Below, in pieces: positions 1-7,511 of a stretch of DNA of 64,000 nucleotides (the stretch's first letter is position 1; every line of letters begins with the position of its first letter). The notes under the pieces are model-generated. The model did not search any database, had not been told where the DNA came from, and was given only the letters and a program-made list of their open reading frames with translations. The DNA comes from Klebsiella quasivariicola. GTDB taxonomy: Bacteria > Pseudomonadota > Gammaproteobacteria > Enterobacterales > Enterobacteriaceae. Position numbers and translations under genes: made by a program. The stretch spans positions 1,054,001 through 1,118,000 of the forward strand of contig NZ_CP022823.1 of NCBI RefSeq assembly GCF_002269255.1, written 5' to 3'.

Positions 1-361
1 CCTGCAGCGGCAGGCTTAATTCGCCGATCTCGTCCAGCAGCAGCGTTCCCCCTTCCGCGGCTTCAAACCAGCCGGGCTGTCCCTGCTGCGCGCCGGTGAA
101 GGCGCCTTTCTCGTGACCGAACAGTTCAGCCTCGGCGAGGCTCTCGGTCAGCGCGCCGCAGTTGACTGCCAGAAACGGCTGCTGGCGGCGGGCGCTGTGG
201 TGATGGAGATAGCGGGCCACCACCTCTTTGCCGGTGCCGGTTTCGCCCACGATCAAGACGGTGGCCTCCGTCGGCGCAAGTTTGTCCAGCAGGCTCTGAA
301 AAGCCTTCGACGCCGGGTCGATCAGCGCAGGAGCGGTGGATGGGGATTCTGGGTTCAGCAT
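1..361 (-). CDS. Sigma-54-dependent transcriptional activator (partial)
   Basis: This is the N-terminal 120 residues of a bacterial enhancer-binding protein; the gene runs off the left edge. The start is the ATG complementary to 359-361. The AAA+ domain begins almost at once: Walker A GETGTGKE at about residues 39-46, the sigma-54-contacting GAFTGA loop at 86-91 and Walker B LLLDE at 107-111. Only some 20 residues precede the ATPase core, so there is no receiver, GAF or PAS sensing domain, as in PspF or SfnR. It is divergent from the organosulfur monooxygenase gene at 633, and a -24/-12 promoter lies between them, so it probably activates that operon. An SfnR-like identity is inferred from architecture and neighbours only. 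Confidence 0.9.
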   Translation of the reverse strand, partial: MLNPESPSTAPALIDPASKAFQSLLDKLAPTEATVLIVGETGTGKEVVARYLHHHSARRQQPFLAVNCGALTESLAEAELFGHEKGAFTGAQQGQPGWFEAAEGGTLLLDEIGELSLPLQ

Positions 362-435
362 AGCGGGCCTCCGGTCATTGACGCCCTGAACTTATCCTGC
401 GGCGGCGACGGAAGCCAGAGGGGGAAGACCCGCAG

Positions 436-485
436 CTGTTGCAAATGCGCCAGCGGATGCGCGGCGGCTGCGCGATTTGCAACAG
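436..485. promoter_or_regulatory. Inverted repeat, candidate enhancer (UAS) for the sigma-54 activator
   Basis: CTGTTGCAAAT (436-446) is repeated in perfect inverted orientation as ATTTGCAACAG (475-485), with 28 bases between. It lies 62-111 bp upstream of the -24 element at 547, the usual place for a bEBP enhancer, and between the divergent activator gene and its presumed target. Binding by the adjacent activator is inference. Confidence 0.55.
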
Positions 486-546
486 CGCGGCGCGACGAGA
501 ATATTTCCAGTGCCTTGATTTAAAAAGATTAATTTTTTATTCACCA

Positions 547-563
547 TTGGCATGAATATCGCT
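547..563 (+). promoter_or_regulatory. Sigma-54 (-24/-12) promoter
   Basis: TTGGCATGAATATCGCT matches the sigma-54 consensus TTGGCACG-N4-TTGCT with few differences. It keeps the invariant GG (549-550) and GC (561-562) at exactly ten bases spacing. It points at the SsuD-like gene starting at 633, and a sigma-54 activator gene is divergent next to it. The expected start point is near 574. Confidence 0.75.
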
Positions 564-570
564 AACACTC

Positions 571-620
571 ATATAACCAAATTAAAACATCTCTTCGATA
601 AATATCGGATATGGTTATAT
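571..620. promoter_or_regulatory. Nested palindrome in the leader, candidate CysB/Cbl-type operator
   Basis: ATATAACC (571-578) and GGTTATAT (613-620) form an outer inverted repeat, with an inner palindrome CGATA-AA-TATCG at 596-607. It lies just downstream of the -24/-12 promoter and ends 12 bases before the start codon. The same TGGTTAT core occurs before the SsuA-like gene (11.2 kb) and before cysJ (50.55 and 50.61 kb). Binding by a LysR-type sulfur regulator is inference. Confidence 0.4.
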
Positions 621-632
621 AGGAAATAGATA

Positions 633-1805
633 ATGACGCAGCAAGCTCCCGACAAGATCAATGTCTTCTGGTTCTTACCTACCCATGGTGATGGCCGCTA
701 TCTGGGCACCACCGAGGGGGGACGCCCGGTCGATTTACCTTATCTGCAGCAGGTGGCGCTGGCGGCCGACAGCCTGGGCTACTACGGCGTGCTGATCCCC
801 ACCGGTAAAAGCTGTGAAGATTCGTGGCTGGTGGCCTCGGCGCTGGCGCCGTTGACCCGTCGTCTGCGCTATCTGGTGGCGGTCAGGCCGGGCCTGCAGC
901 CGCCGACGCTGGCGGCGCGGATGGCGGCCACCCTAGACCGTTTATCGGAAGGTCGGCTGCTGATCAACGTCGTCACCGGCGGCGACCCGGTGGAAAACAA
1001 AGGCGACGGTATCTTCCTCAGCCACAGCGAGCGCTATCAGGTGACCCGCGAATTTCTCGATGTTTACACCCGCCTGCTGCGTGGGGAAAAAGTGGACTAT
1101 CACGGCGAGCATATTCACGTGGAAGGCGCTGAGGTGCTGTTCCCGCCGGTACAGGAGAATGGCCCGCCGCTCTATTTCGGCGGCTCTTCTGAGGCGGCCA
1201 TCGATGTGGCGGCCGAGCAGATCGACAGCTATCTGACCTGGGGCGAACCCCCGGAACTGGTGGCGGAAAAGCTGGCGGTGGTGCGTGAGCGCGCCGCGGC
1301 CCGCGGACGTACTCTGCAGTACGGCATTCGTCTGCATGTGATTGTGCGCGAAACGGAAGAGGAGGCATGGGCCGCCGCCGACCGGCTGATCGCCCATCTT
1401 GACGACGATACCATCGCTCAGGCGCAAAAGATCTTCGCCCGCATGGACTCGGCCGGCCAGGCGCGAATGAGCGCCCTGCATCAGGGGTCGCGCGACAATC
1501 TGCGCATTGCGCCCAATCTGTGGGCTGGCGTCGGACTGGTGCGCGGCGGCGCGGGGACCGCGCTGGTGGGTAATCCGCAGCAGGTGGCGGAACGTATCCG
1601 CGAATATCAGGCGCTCGGCATCAGCAACTTTATCTTCTCCGGCTACCCGCATCTGGAAGAAGCGCACCGCTTTGCCGAGCTGGTGATGCCTCTGCTGCCG
1701 CTGGAAAACGCGGCCTCGTCGAAGGCGCGCAGCGTGAACACCGGTCCGTTTGGCGAAACCATCGGCGGCGATAAGCGCCCGGTGCGCCAGGTCAGCGCCA
1801 GCTGA
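633..1805 (+). CDS. SsuD-like FMNH2-dependent alkanesulfonate monooxygenase
   Basis: A 390-residue bacterial-luciferase-like monooxygenase that aligns along its length with E. coli SsuD, which releases sulfite from alkanesulfonates using FMNH2 and O2. Shared landmarks are the N-terminal FWFLPTHGDG, the cysteine segment GKSCEDSW (Cys about 61), the flavin-site stretch GIRLHVIVRE, and GVGLVRGGAGTALVG near the C-terminus. An AGGAAA ribosome-binding site at 621 supports the ATG at 633. It is first in a probable operon behind a sigma-54 promoter. No SsuE-type flavin reductase is nearby, unlike the ssuEADCB operon, so this is likely a paralogue with another substrate. The C-terminal tail (about 25 residues) is diverged. 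Confidence 0.88.
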   Translation: MTQQAPDKINVFWFLPTHGDGRYLGTTEGGRPVDLPYLQQVALAADSLGYYGVLIPTGKSCEDSWLVASALAPLTRRLRYLVAVRPGLQPPTLAARMAATLDRLSEGRLLINVVTGGDPVENKGDGIFLSHSERYQVTREFLDVYTRLLRGEKVDYHGEHIHVEGAEVLFPPVQENGPPLYFGGSSEAAIDVAAEQIDSYLTWGEPPELVAEKLAVVRERAAARGRTLQYGIRLHVIVRETEEEAWAAADRLIAHLDDDTIAQAQKIFARMDSAGQARMSALHQGSRDNLRIAPNLWAGVGLVRGGAGTALVGNPQQVAERIREYQALGISNFIFSGYPHLEEAHRFAELVMPLLPLENAASSKARSVNTGPFGETIGGDKRPVRQVSAS

Positions 1806-1851
1806 TGGCCCGGAGCGCGACCATGAGACAGCATACCGGAGGAGGGCTGCG

Positions 1852-3249
1852 ATGAGTGCAGAACCGCATATCGTGATTATCGGCGGCGGCTTCAGCGGCG
1901 CGGCGGTGGCGATTAAGCTGCTGCGCCTGGCGCCGAACGGAGTGCGCGTGACGCTGCTGGAGCCGCGCCAGTTCCCCGGCGCCGGGGTGGCCTATTCCAC
2001 CGCGGAGCCGACGCACCGGATTAACGTCCCGGCCGCCCGCATGCAGCTGGCCGGCGACGAAGAGGGCGCCTTTGATCGCTGGTACCGCCATCAGCCGGCT
2101 TTTGCCGCTGATGCTCAGGCCCTGCGTCCGGACGGGTCCGTCTATCCCCAGCGCGGCCAGTTTGGTCGCTATGTGGCACAACGTTTCGCCGATGCCGCGG
2201 CGTCCAGCGGCGGACGGCTTCGCCACCTGCGCGATCGGGCGCTCGCTTTTCATCAGGGGACGGTGACCACCGACGGCGGCCTGCAGCTGAAGGCCGACCT
2301 GCTGGTGCTGGCGATCAGCCATCCACCGCCTTCGCTGCCGGCCCAGGCCGAAGCCTGGCGTCATCATCCGGCGCTGATTGCCAACCCGTGGCAGCCCGGC
2401 GCGCTCGACGCCATCGCCCCGCATGCCCGGGTGGCGGTGATGGGCACCGGATTAACCATGGCCGATACGGTGGCGACGCTGGACCGGCTGGGCCACCGCG
2501 GCAGTATCGTCGCCTTTTCGCGCCACGGCCTGCTGTCGCGCGGCAACCTTAGCGGCGCGGGGGCAACCTGGACCGGCGACTATCAGCAGGGCAGCCTGCG
2601 CCAGCGCCTGCGTCAGATCCGCCTCGACGTCGCCTGTGCGGCGCAGCAGGGGCTGAGCTGGCAGGTGGTGCTGGATGCGGTTCGTCAGCAGGGGCAGCAG
2701 ATCTGGCAGGCGCTCAGCGTCGCCGATCGCCAGCGTTTTCTGCGTCATCTGCGCCATTACTGGGATGTCCACCGCTACCGCGTGGCGCCGCAGGTTGCCG
2801 AGGTGCTGGAGGCGCGCCAGCGCACGGGCAGTCTGCAGGTGCAGGCGGCCAGGCTACTTTCGATGAGCGGTGAAGGCGAAACGCTGCATCTGACGCTGGC
2901 GCGGCGCGGCGGCGGTGTGCAGACGCTGAGTGTCGATCACCTGATCCTGACCACCGGACCCGCACACCGCGCCCTGACCGACAGCCAGCCATTTTTACAG
3001 GACCTCGCCCGCCGCGGCCTGATTCGCGCCGATGCCCTCGGCATGGGCCTGGAGGTGGACAGCCGTTCCCGGGCAGTGGCTGAAGCGCACGTTAAAGCGC
3101 TGCCGGTGCTGGTGGCCGGTCCGGCCGCCCGCGGGCGTTTTGGCGAACTGATGGGCCTGCCGCAGGTAGCCGACCATGCCGCTGACGTGGCTGCGCAAGC
3201 ATTACTCACGCTCGGGATCCCGCAGGACTCCCGATGTCCAGCGTACTGA
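1852..3249 (+). CDS. FAD/NAD(P)-binding protein (NAD_binding_9-like oxidoreductase)
   Basis: A 465-residue protein with an N-terminal Rossmann motif (IIGGGFSGAA, about residues 8-17) for FAD and a second dinucleotide-binding turn VMGTGLTMADT mid-protein. This is the layout of the HI0933/NAD_binding_9 type of flavoproteins. The start at 1852 is chosen because GGAGGAGG lies six bases upstream; an in-frame ATG at 1750 would overlap the previous gene. It lies between two flavin-dependent monooxygenase genes in the same direction. A role in supplying reduced flavin or in oxidising an intermediate is possible, but nothing in the sequence fixes it. Confidence 0.75.
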   Translation: MSAEPHIVIIGGGFSGAAVAIKLLRLAPNGVRVTLLEPRQFPGAGVAYSTAEPTHRINVPAARMQLAGDEEGAFDRWYRHQPAFAADAQALRPDGSVYPQRGQFGRYVAQRFADAAASSGGRLRHLRDRALAFHQGTVTTDGGLQLKADLLVLAISHPPPSLPAQAEAWRHHPALIANPWQPGALDAIAPHARVAVMGTGLTMADTVATLDRLGHRGSIVAFSRHGLLSRGNLSGAGATWTGDYQQGSLRQRLRQIRLDVACAAQQGLSWQVVLDAVRQQGQQIWQALSVADRQRFLRHLRHYWDVHRYRVAPQVAEVLEARQRTGSLQVQAARLLSMSGEGETLHLTLARRGGGVQTLSVDHLILTTGPAHRALTDSQPFLQDLARRGLIRADALGMGLEVDSRSRAVAEAHVKALPVLVAGPAARGRFGELMGLPQVADHAADVAAQALLTLGIPQDSRCPAY

Positions 3250-3322
3250 ATACCTCCCTTTATTTTCCCTGATTCATTTTGCCGCGTGCACCCCGGCGAC
3301 GGGCCGCGCTATGGAGATTGCT

Positions 3323-4729
3323 ATGTCATCACAACGTGAAATTCGTCTTAACGCTTTCGATATGAACTGCGTCGGCCATCAGTCGCCGGGCCTGTGGGCG
3401 CATCCCCGGGATCGCTCCTGGCAGTATAAAGATCTGGAGTACTGGGTGGATCTGGCGCGGCTGCTGGAGCGCGGCAAGTTCGACGGGCTGTTTATCGCCG
3501 ACGTGCTGGGGATCTACGACGTGCTGAACGGCAGCGGCGACGCGGCGATCCGCCAGGCGACGCAGGTCCCGGTCAACGATCCGCTGGCCCTGATCACCCC
3601 GATGGCGCTGGTGACGGAGCATCTGGGCTTCGGCCTGACCGCCTCGCTGTCGTTTGAGCATCCTTACCCCTTCGCTCGTCGTCTGTCGACGCTCGATCAT
3701 CTGACCAAAGGGCGGGTGGGCTGGAATATCGTCACCTCCTATCTGGAGAGCGGGGCGCGCAATATCGGCCAGCAGACTCAGACCGATCATGACACCCGCT
3801 ATGACTATGCCGATGAGTATTTGCAGGTGATCTACAAACTGCTGGAGGGAAGCTGGGAGGACGGGGCGGTGCTGCGCGACAGAGAGCGGAAGATCTTCAG
3901 CGATCCGCGGAAAATCCATCCCATTAACCATCAGGGACAGTTCTTTTCCGTGCCGGGGATCCACCTCTGCGAGCCATCCCCGCAGCGCACGCCGGTGCTG
4001 TATCAGGCGGGGGCGTCCAGCCGCGGCAAACAGTTCGCCGCCGGCCATGCCGAATGCGTCTTCGTAGCAGCGCCGTCGAAGGTGCTGCTGAAGAAGACGG
4101 TGGCGGATATTCGCCGCCGGGCAGTTGAGGCGGGGCGAGATCCGCACAGCATCCTGATCTTCAACCTGCAGACGGTGATTGTCGGCGACACCGACCGCGA
4201 GGCGCAGGCGAAGTGGCAGGAATATAAGCAGTACGTCAGCTATGAAGGCGCGCTGGCGCTGCTCTCCGGCTGGACGGGGATCGATTTCGGCCAGTATCAG
4301 CCGGATCAGGTGCTGAAGTATCTGCACACCAACGCCATTCAGTCGGCGGTGGAGGCCTTTTCCACTGCGGACCCGAACCGGCAGTGGACGGTGCAGGCCC
4401 TGGCCGATTGGGCGGGGATCGGCGGCTTCGGTCCGCTGGTGGTTGGCAGCGCGCAAACCGTGGCGGACGAACTGCAGTCCTGGGTCGAAGAGACGGACGT
4501 CGATGGCTTTAACCTCGCCTATGCCGTCACTCACGAAACCTTCCGCGACGTCGTCGAGCTGCTGGTGCCTGAGCTGCAAAAGCGCGGCGTCTTTAAGCAG
4601 GAGTACCGCGAGGGGACCCTGCGCGAAAAACTGTTCGGCGCCGGCCCGCGTCTGGCCGCGCCTCACCCGGGCGCCAGCTACCGCCGCGATGCGCGCACGG
4701 CGGCATCGGTAGAGGAGAAGGTGACATGA
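3323..4729 (+). CDS. NtaA/SnaA/DszA-family FMN-dependent monooxygenase
   Basis: A 468-residue TIM-barrel flavin monooxygenase of the nitrilotriacetate monooxygenase A family, which also includes DszA (dibenzothiophene sulfone monooxygenase) and SnaA. Family landmarks are LNAFDMNCVGHQSPGLW near the start, the barrel segment GRVGWNIVTSYLESGARN and VLYQAGASSRGKQFAA. ATG 3323 has GGAG six bases upstream. It is followed with a four-base ATGA overlap by an ABC ATPase, so translation is probably coupled. In this sulfur-related setting oxidation of a sulfone or thioether is plausible, but the substrate is not determined. Members need FMNH2 from a separate reductase, which I do not see in the cluster. 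Confidence 0.85.
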   Translation: MSSQREIRLNAFDMNCVGHQSPGLWAHPRDRSWQYKDLEYWVDLARLLERGKFDGLFIADVLGIYDVLNGSGDAAIRQATQVPVNDPLALITPMALVTEHLGFGLTASLSFEHPYPFARRLSTLDHLTKGRVGWNIVTSYLESGARNIGQQTQTDHDTRYDYADEYLQVIYKLLEGSWEDGAVLRDRERKIFSDPRKIHPINHQGQFFSVPGIHLCEPSPQRTPVLYQAGASSRGKQFAAGHAECVFVAAPSKVLLKKTVADIRRRAVEAGRDPHSILIFNLQTVIVGDTDREAQAKWQEYKQYVSYEGALALLSGWTGIDFGQYQPDQVLKYLHTNAIQSAVEAFSTADPNRQWTVQALADWAGIGGFGPLVVGSAQTVADELQSWVEETDVDGFNLAYAVTHETFRDVVELLVPELQKRGVFKQEYREGTLREKLFGAGPRLAAPHPGASYRRDARTAASVEEKVT

Positions 4730-5748
4730 TCGCTATCGATGACCTGCATAAAAGTTACCGCACGGCGGATGGCCGGCTCAGCGCGGTGCTGAAAGGGCTG
4801 TCGCTGCAGGTGCCTGAGCGCTCCATCACCGCGGTGGTGGGGCCGAGCGGCGCCGGTAAATCAACCCTGGCGCGCTGCATCAGCCTGCTGGAGCAACCGG
4901 ACAGCGGCAGCATTCGTATCAATGGTCAGGACCTGTCGGCGCTGTCCGGCGAGGCGCTGCGCCGGGAGCGGCGGGCGATTGGCACCGTTTTCCAGTCTTC
5001 GGCGCTGTTGAGCCGCAGGACCGCCTGGGAGAATGTCGCCCTGCCGCTGGCGTGGCTTGGTGTGGTGGAGCGCGATATTAAAGCGCGGGTCGGCGAGCTG
5101 CTGGAGAGCGTCGGCCTGAGCCACAAAGCCGATGCCTGGCCGGCTCAGCTTTCCGGCGGCCAGCGCCAGCGGATCGGCATTGCCCGCGCGCTGGCGCTGC
5201 GCCCGTCGGTTCTGCTGGCGGATGAAGCCACTTCCGGCCTCGATCCCCAGGCCACGGCCTCGGTGCTGTCCCTGCTCAAGCGACTGCGTGATGAGTACCA
5301 GCTGGCGATCGTCCTGATCACCCATGAAATGGACGCCGTGCGCTCGGCGGCGGATGCGGTGGCGGAGATCCGCGACGGGACGATCGTCCAGTACGGGCGG
5401 ATCGAAGATCTGCTGGCGCGTCCCGATTCCCTGCTCGGCCAGCAGCTGTTGCCGCTGACGCCGGCGGCTACGGCCCACAGCGATCTGCTGCTGCGGCTGA
5501 GCTACCGCTGGGATGTGCCGGTGGCCACCGACTGGATCAGCCGCCTGAGCCAGCAGTGGGCGCTGCAGATCGATCTTCTTGGCGGCCACGTCGAGGTGAT
5601 CAATGGTCGGCTGGCCGGTCGCCTGCAGGCCGGAGTGCGCTTTCAGGGCGAACGCCTGTCGCCCGCGCGACTGCAGGGCCTGCTGGCGCAGCTCGGCATT
5701 ACGGCGGAGATCCTCGACAGCGCGCCGTTGCTCAGGGAGGCGGTATGA
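4726..5748 (+). CDS. ABC transporter ATP-binding protein, MetN-type
   Basis: A 340-residue ATPase of the methionine-type uptake family. It shows Walker A GPSGAGKST (about 39-47), signature LSGGQ (about 140), Walker B LLADEA followed by TSGLD, and the switch histidine in LITHEMD. About 100 residues follow the ATPase core and resemble the NIL ligand-sensing domain of MetN. The start codon overlaps the upstream monooxygenase stop (ATGA) and the stop overlaps the permease start (ATGA). The paired monooxygenases suggest import of an organosulfur compound rather than methionine itself; that is inference. Confidence 0.88.
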   Translation: MIAIDDLHKSYRTADGRLSAVLKGLSLQVPERSITAVVGPSGAGKSTLARCISLLEQPDSGSIRINGQDLSALSGEALRRERRAIGTVFQSSALLSRRTAWENVALPLAWLGVVERDIKARVGELLESVGLSHKADAWPAQLSGGQRQRIGIARALALRPSVLLADEATSGLDPQATASVLSLLKRLRDEYQLAIVLITHEMDAVRSAADAVAEIRDGTIVQYGRIEDLLARPDSLLGQQLLPLTPAATAHSDLLLRLSYRWDVPVATDWISRLSQQWALQIDLLGGHVEVINGRLAGRLQAGVRFQGERLSPARLQGLLAQLGITAEILDSAPLLREAV

Positions 5749-6443
5749 AACCGACAGTCATCAGCCAGGATACCCCCTGGGGCGAAATCCCTTCGCTGCT
5801 GCTCCCCGCCTATGGCGAAACCTGGCTGATGGTGGCCATTGTGATGCTGTTTGTCGTCACGCTGGGAGGGCTGGTGGGGGTGGTGTTGTTTAATGCCTCG
5901 CCGCGGGGCTTATTTCCGCACGCGCTGCTGTACCGGCTGCTGAACTGGGTGGTCAATATGGGACGTTCGCTGCCGTTTCTGGTGCTGATGGCCGCGATTA
6001 TCCCGTTCACCTACTGGCTGACCGGAACCACGATTGGCATCCCTGCCGCGGTGGTACCGATGATCGCCGCCGGCGTCCCGTTCTTTGGCCGTCTGGTGGA
6101 GAACGCGCTGCGCGAGCTGCCGGCGGAGGTCACCGCGGTGGGGGTCGTCTGCGGCGGGTCGCGCTGGCAAATCATTGCCAGCGCGCAGCTCAGTGAAGCC
6201 TTGCCCGCGCTGGTGGCGGCGGTGACGCTAAACCTGGTCTCGATGATCGAGTATTCGGCTATCGCCGGGACCATCGGCGCCGGCGGCATCGGCTACCTGG
6301 CCGTGGTGTACGGCTATCAGCGCTTCGACAACCACATCATGATCGCGACAATCGTCGCCCTGATCGCCACGATCCAGTTGATTCAATTTTTGGGTGACCG
6401 TCTGGTCAACCGTTTACGCCACACGCAGGGGAACCTTGTATGA
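5745..6443 (+). CDS. ABC transporter permease, MetI-type
   Basis: A 232-residue inner-membrane permease with about five hydrophobic segments. The EAA-type cytoplasmic loop reads NALRELPAEVTAVGVVCGG, and the C-terminal stretch AIAGTIGAGGIGYLAVVYGYQRF is characteristic of MetI. ATG 5745 lies inside the ATGA overlap with the ATPase gene; the longer upstream reading is rejected because it would run deep into that gene. The 3' end overlaps the substrate-binding gene by four bases. The MetN-MetI-MetQ order is the standard one for this family. Confidence 0.88.
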   Translation: MKPTVISQDTPWGEIPSLLLPAYGETWLMVAIVMLFVVTLGGLVGVVLFNASPRGLFPHALLYRLLNWVVNMGRSLPFLVLMAAIIPFTYWLTGTTIGIPAAVVPMIAAGVPFFGRLVENALRELPAEVTAVGVVCGGSRWQIIASAQLSEALPALVAAVTLNLVSMIEYSAIAGTIGAGGIGYLAVVYGYQRFDNHIMIATIVALIATIQLIQFLGDRLVNRLRHTQGNLV

Positions 6444-7318
6444 CAACAGAGCAATTTGAGTTACGTAAAGCGCGGCGCTGGCCCTGGCTGGCGGCGCTGG
6501 CGGTGATTATCCTGCTCGCCATCGCCTTCTGGTGGTGGCGGGGACATACCCAAAGCCAGCAGGTGGTCTTCGGCAGCACGTTAAAAATTCACTACGAGCC
6601 GGCGATGGCCGGCGAGCAGCGGATCATTGAGTATATTAATCAGCATATTGCGCCCGATTACGGTCTGAAACTGGAGGCGGTGGGGGTGCAGGATCCGGTC
6701 CAGGCTGACCGCGCGGTAGCGGAAGGACAGTATGCCGGGACGATCTATCAGCATCAGTGGTGGCTTAAACAGGTGGTGGACGCTAACGGCTTTGCGTTGT
6801 CGACCACGGTGCCGGTGTTCCAGTGGGCGTTTGGCATCTATTCCGACCGCTACTCGTCGGTACAGGCGTTGCCCAACGGCGCGACCATTGTCGTGCCTGA
6901 CGATGGCGCCAATCAGGGGCAGGCCCTGTGGCTGCTCCAGCGCATTGGGTTGATCTCGCTCGACCCGGCGGTGGAGCCGCGCACGGCGAAGCTGAAAAAT
7001 ATTGTCGGTAACCCGCATCAGTTTGTCTTTAAAGAGCTGGATCTGCTGACCATGCCGCGGGCGTTAAATTCGGTGGATGCCGCCATCGGCTATGTCTCGC
7101 AATTTGACGCCGGGAAAGTGCCGCGTGAGAAAGGCATATTATTCCCGCCGGCGCCGCGCACCTTTGCTTCGCAATTAGTGATTGGTACACCGTATTTATC
7201 GCAGGAAAATATCGTCAAATTAAAACAGGCTTTTTCTGACCCGCGGATCCAGACGTGGTTAAAAACCACCGATGACCCGCTGGTAAAAGACGTATTAGTT
7301 CCAGTGTCCGCGGAATAA
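6440..7318 (+). CDS. MetQ/NlpA-type ABC substrate-binding protein with an N-terminal membrane anchor
   Basis: A 292-residue periplasmic ligand-binding protein of the NlpA/MetQ family. The opening VVFGSTLKIHYEPA is followed by the partner-loop region QADRAVAEGQYAGTIYQHQ and by GATIVVPDDGANQGQALWLL, the equivalent of the MetQ ligand-site motif. A hydrophobic segment at about residues 15-33 (with FWWW) follows basic residues, but there is no lipobox cysteine. The protein is therefore probably held by an uncleaved transmembrane helix instead of a lipid. It is the last gene of the ATGA-coupled importer set, and an intrinsic terminator follows at 7363. Confidence 0.85.
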   Translation: MTTEQFELRKARRWPWLAALAVIILLAIAFWWWRGHTQSQQVVFGSTLKIHYEPAMAGEQRIIEYINQHIAPDYGLKLEAVGVQDPVQADRAVAEGQYAGTIYQHQWWLKQVVDANGFALSTTVPVFQWAFGIYSDRYSSVQALPNGATIVVPDDGANQGQALWLLQRIGLISLDPAVEPRTAKLKNIVGNPHQFVFKELDLLTMPRALNSVDAAIGYVSQFDAGKVPREKGILFPPAPRTFASQLVIGTPYLSQENIVKLKQAFSDPRIQTWLKTTDDPLVKDVLVPVSAE

Positions 7319-7362
7319 GCGTCCTGCACGACGTCTCTTTTCGTTGTTATTTATTTCCCTTG

Positions 7363-7388
7363 AGGATGCGCGAAAGCGCGTCCTTTTT
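7363..7388 (+). terminator. Intrinsic terminator after the ABC importer
   Basis: AGGATGCGC (7363-7371) pairs with GCGCGTCCT (7376-7384) around a GAAA tetraloop, with one T-G wobble, and runs into five Ts. It separates the monooxygenase/ABC operon from the MFS gene at 7512. That gene therefore probably has its own promoter in the remaining 120 bp. Confidence 0.8.
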
Positions 7389-7511
7389 GTGCTGATAATA
7401 TTTATTAACTTATTGAATATATTGATTTTTATAGAATGATTTGTTGTTTTGATTCTCGCCGCGCGCGGTCTATAACCGCTAATGACCTGCACAAAATAAT
7501 AAGGTGAAAAA

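Noticed and set aside
113..523. 136-codon plus-strand frame at the left edge
   Set aside because: It overlaps the sigma-54 activator gene, whose Walker and GAFTGA motifs are on the other strand, and the divergent promoter region.
3329..4666. 445-codon minus-strand frame antisense to the NtaA-type monooxygenase
   Set aside because: Composition typical of antisense frames in GC-rich genes and no recognisable motif.
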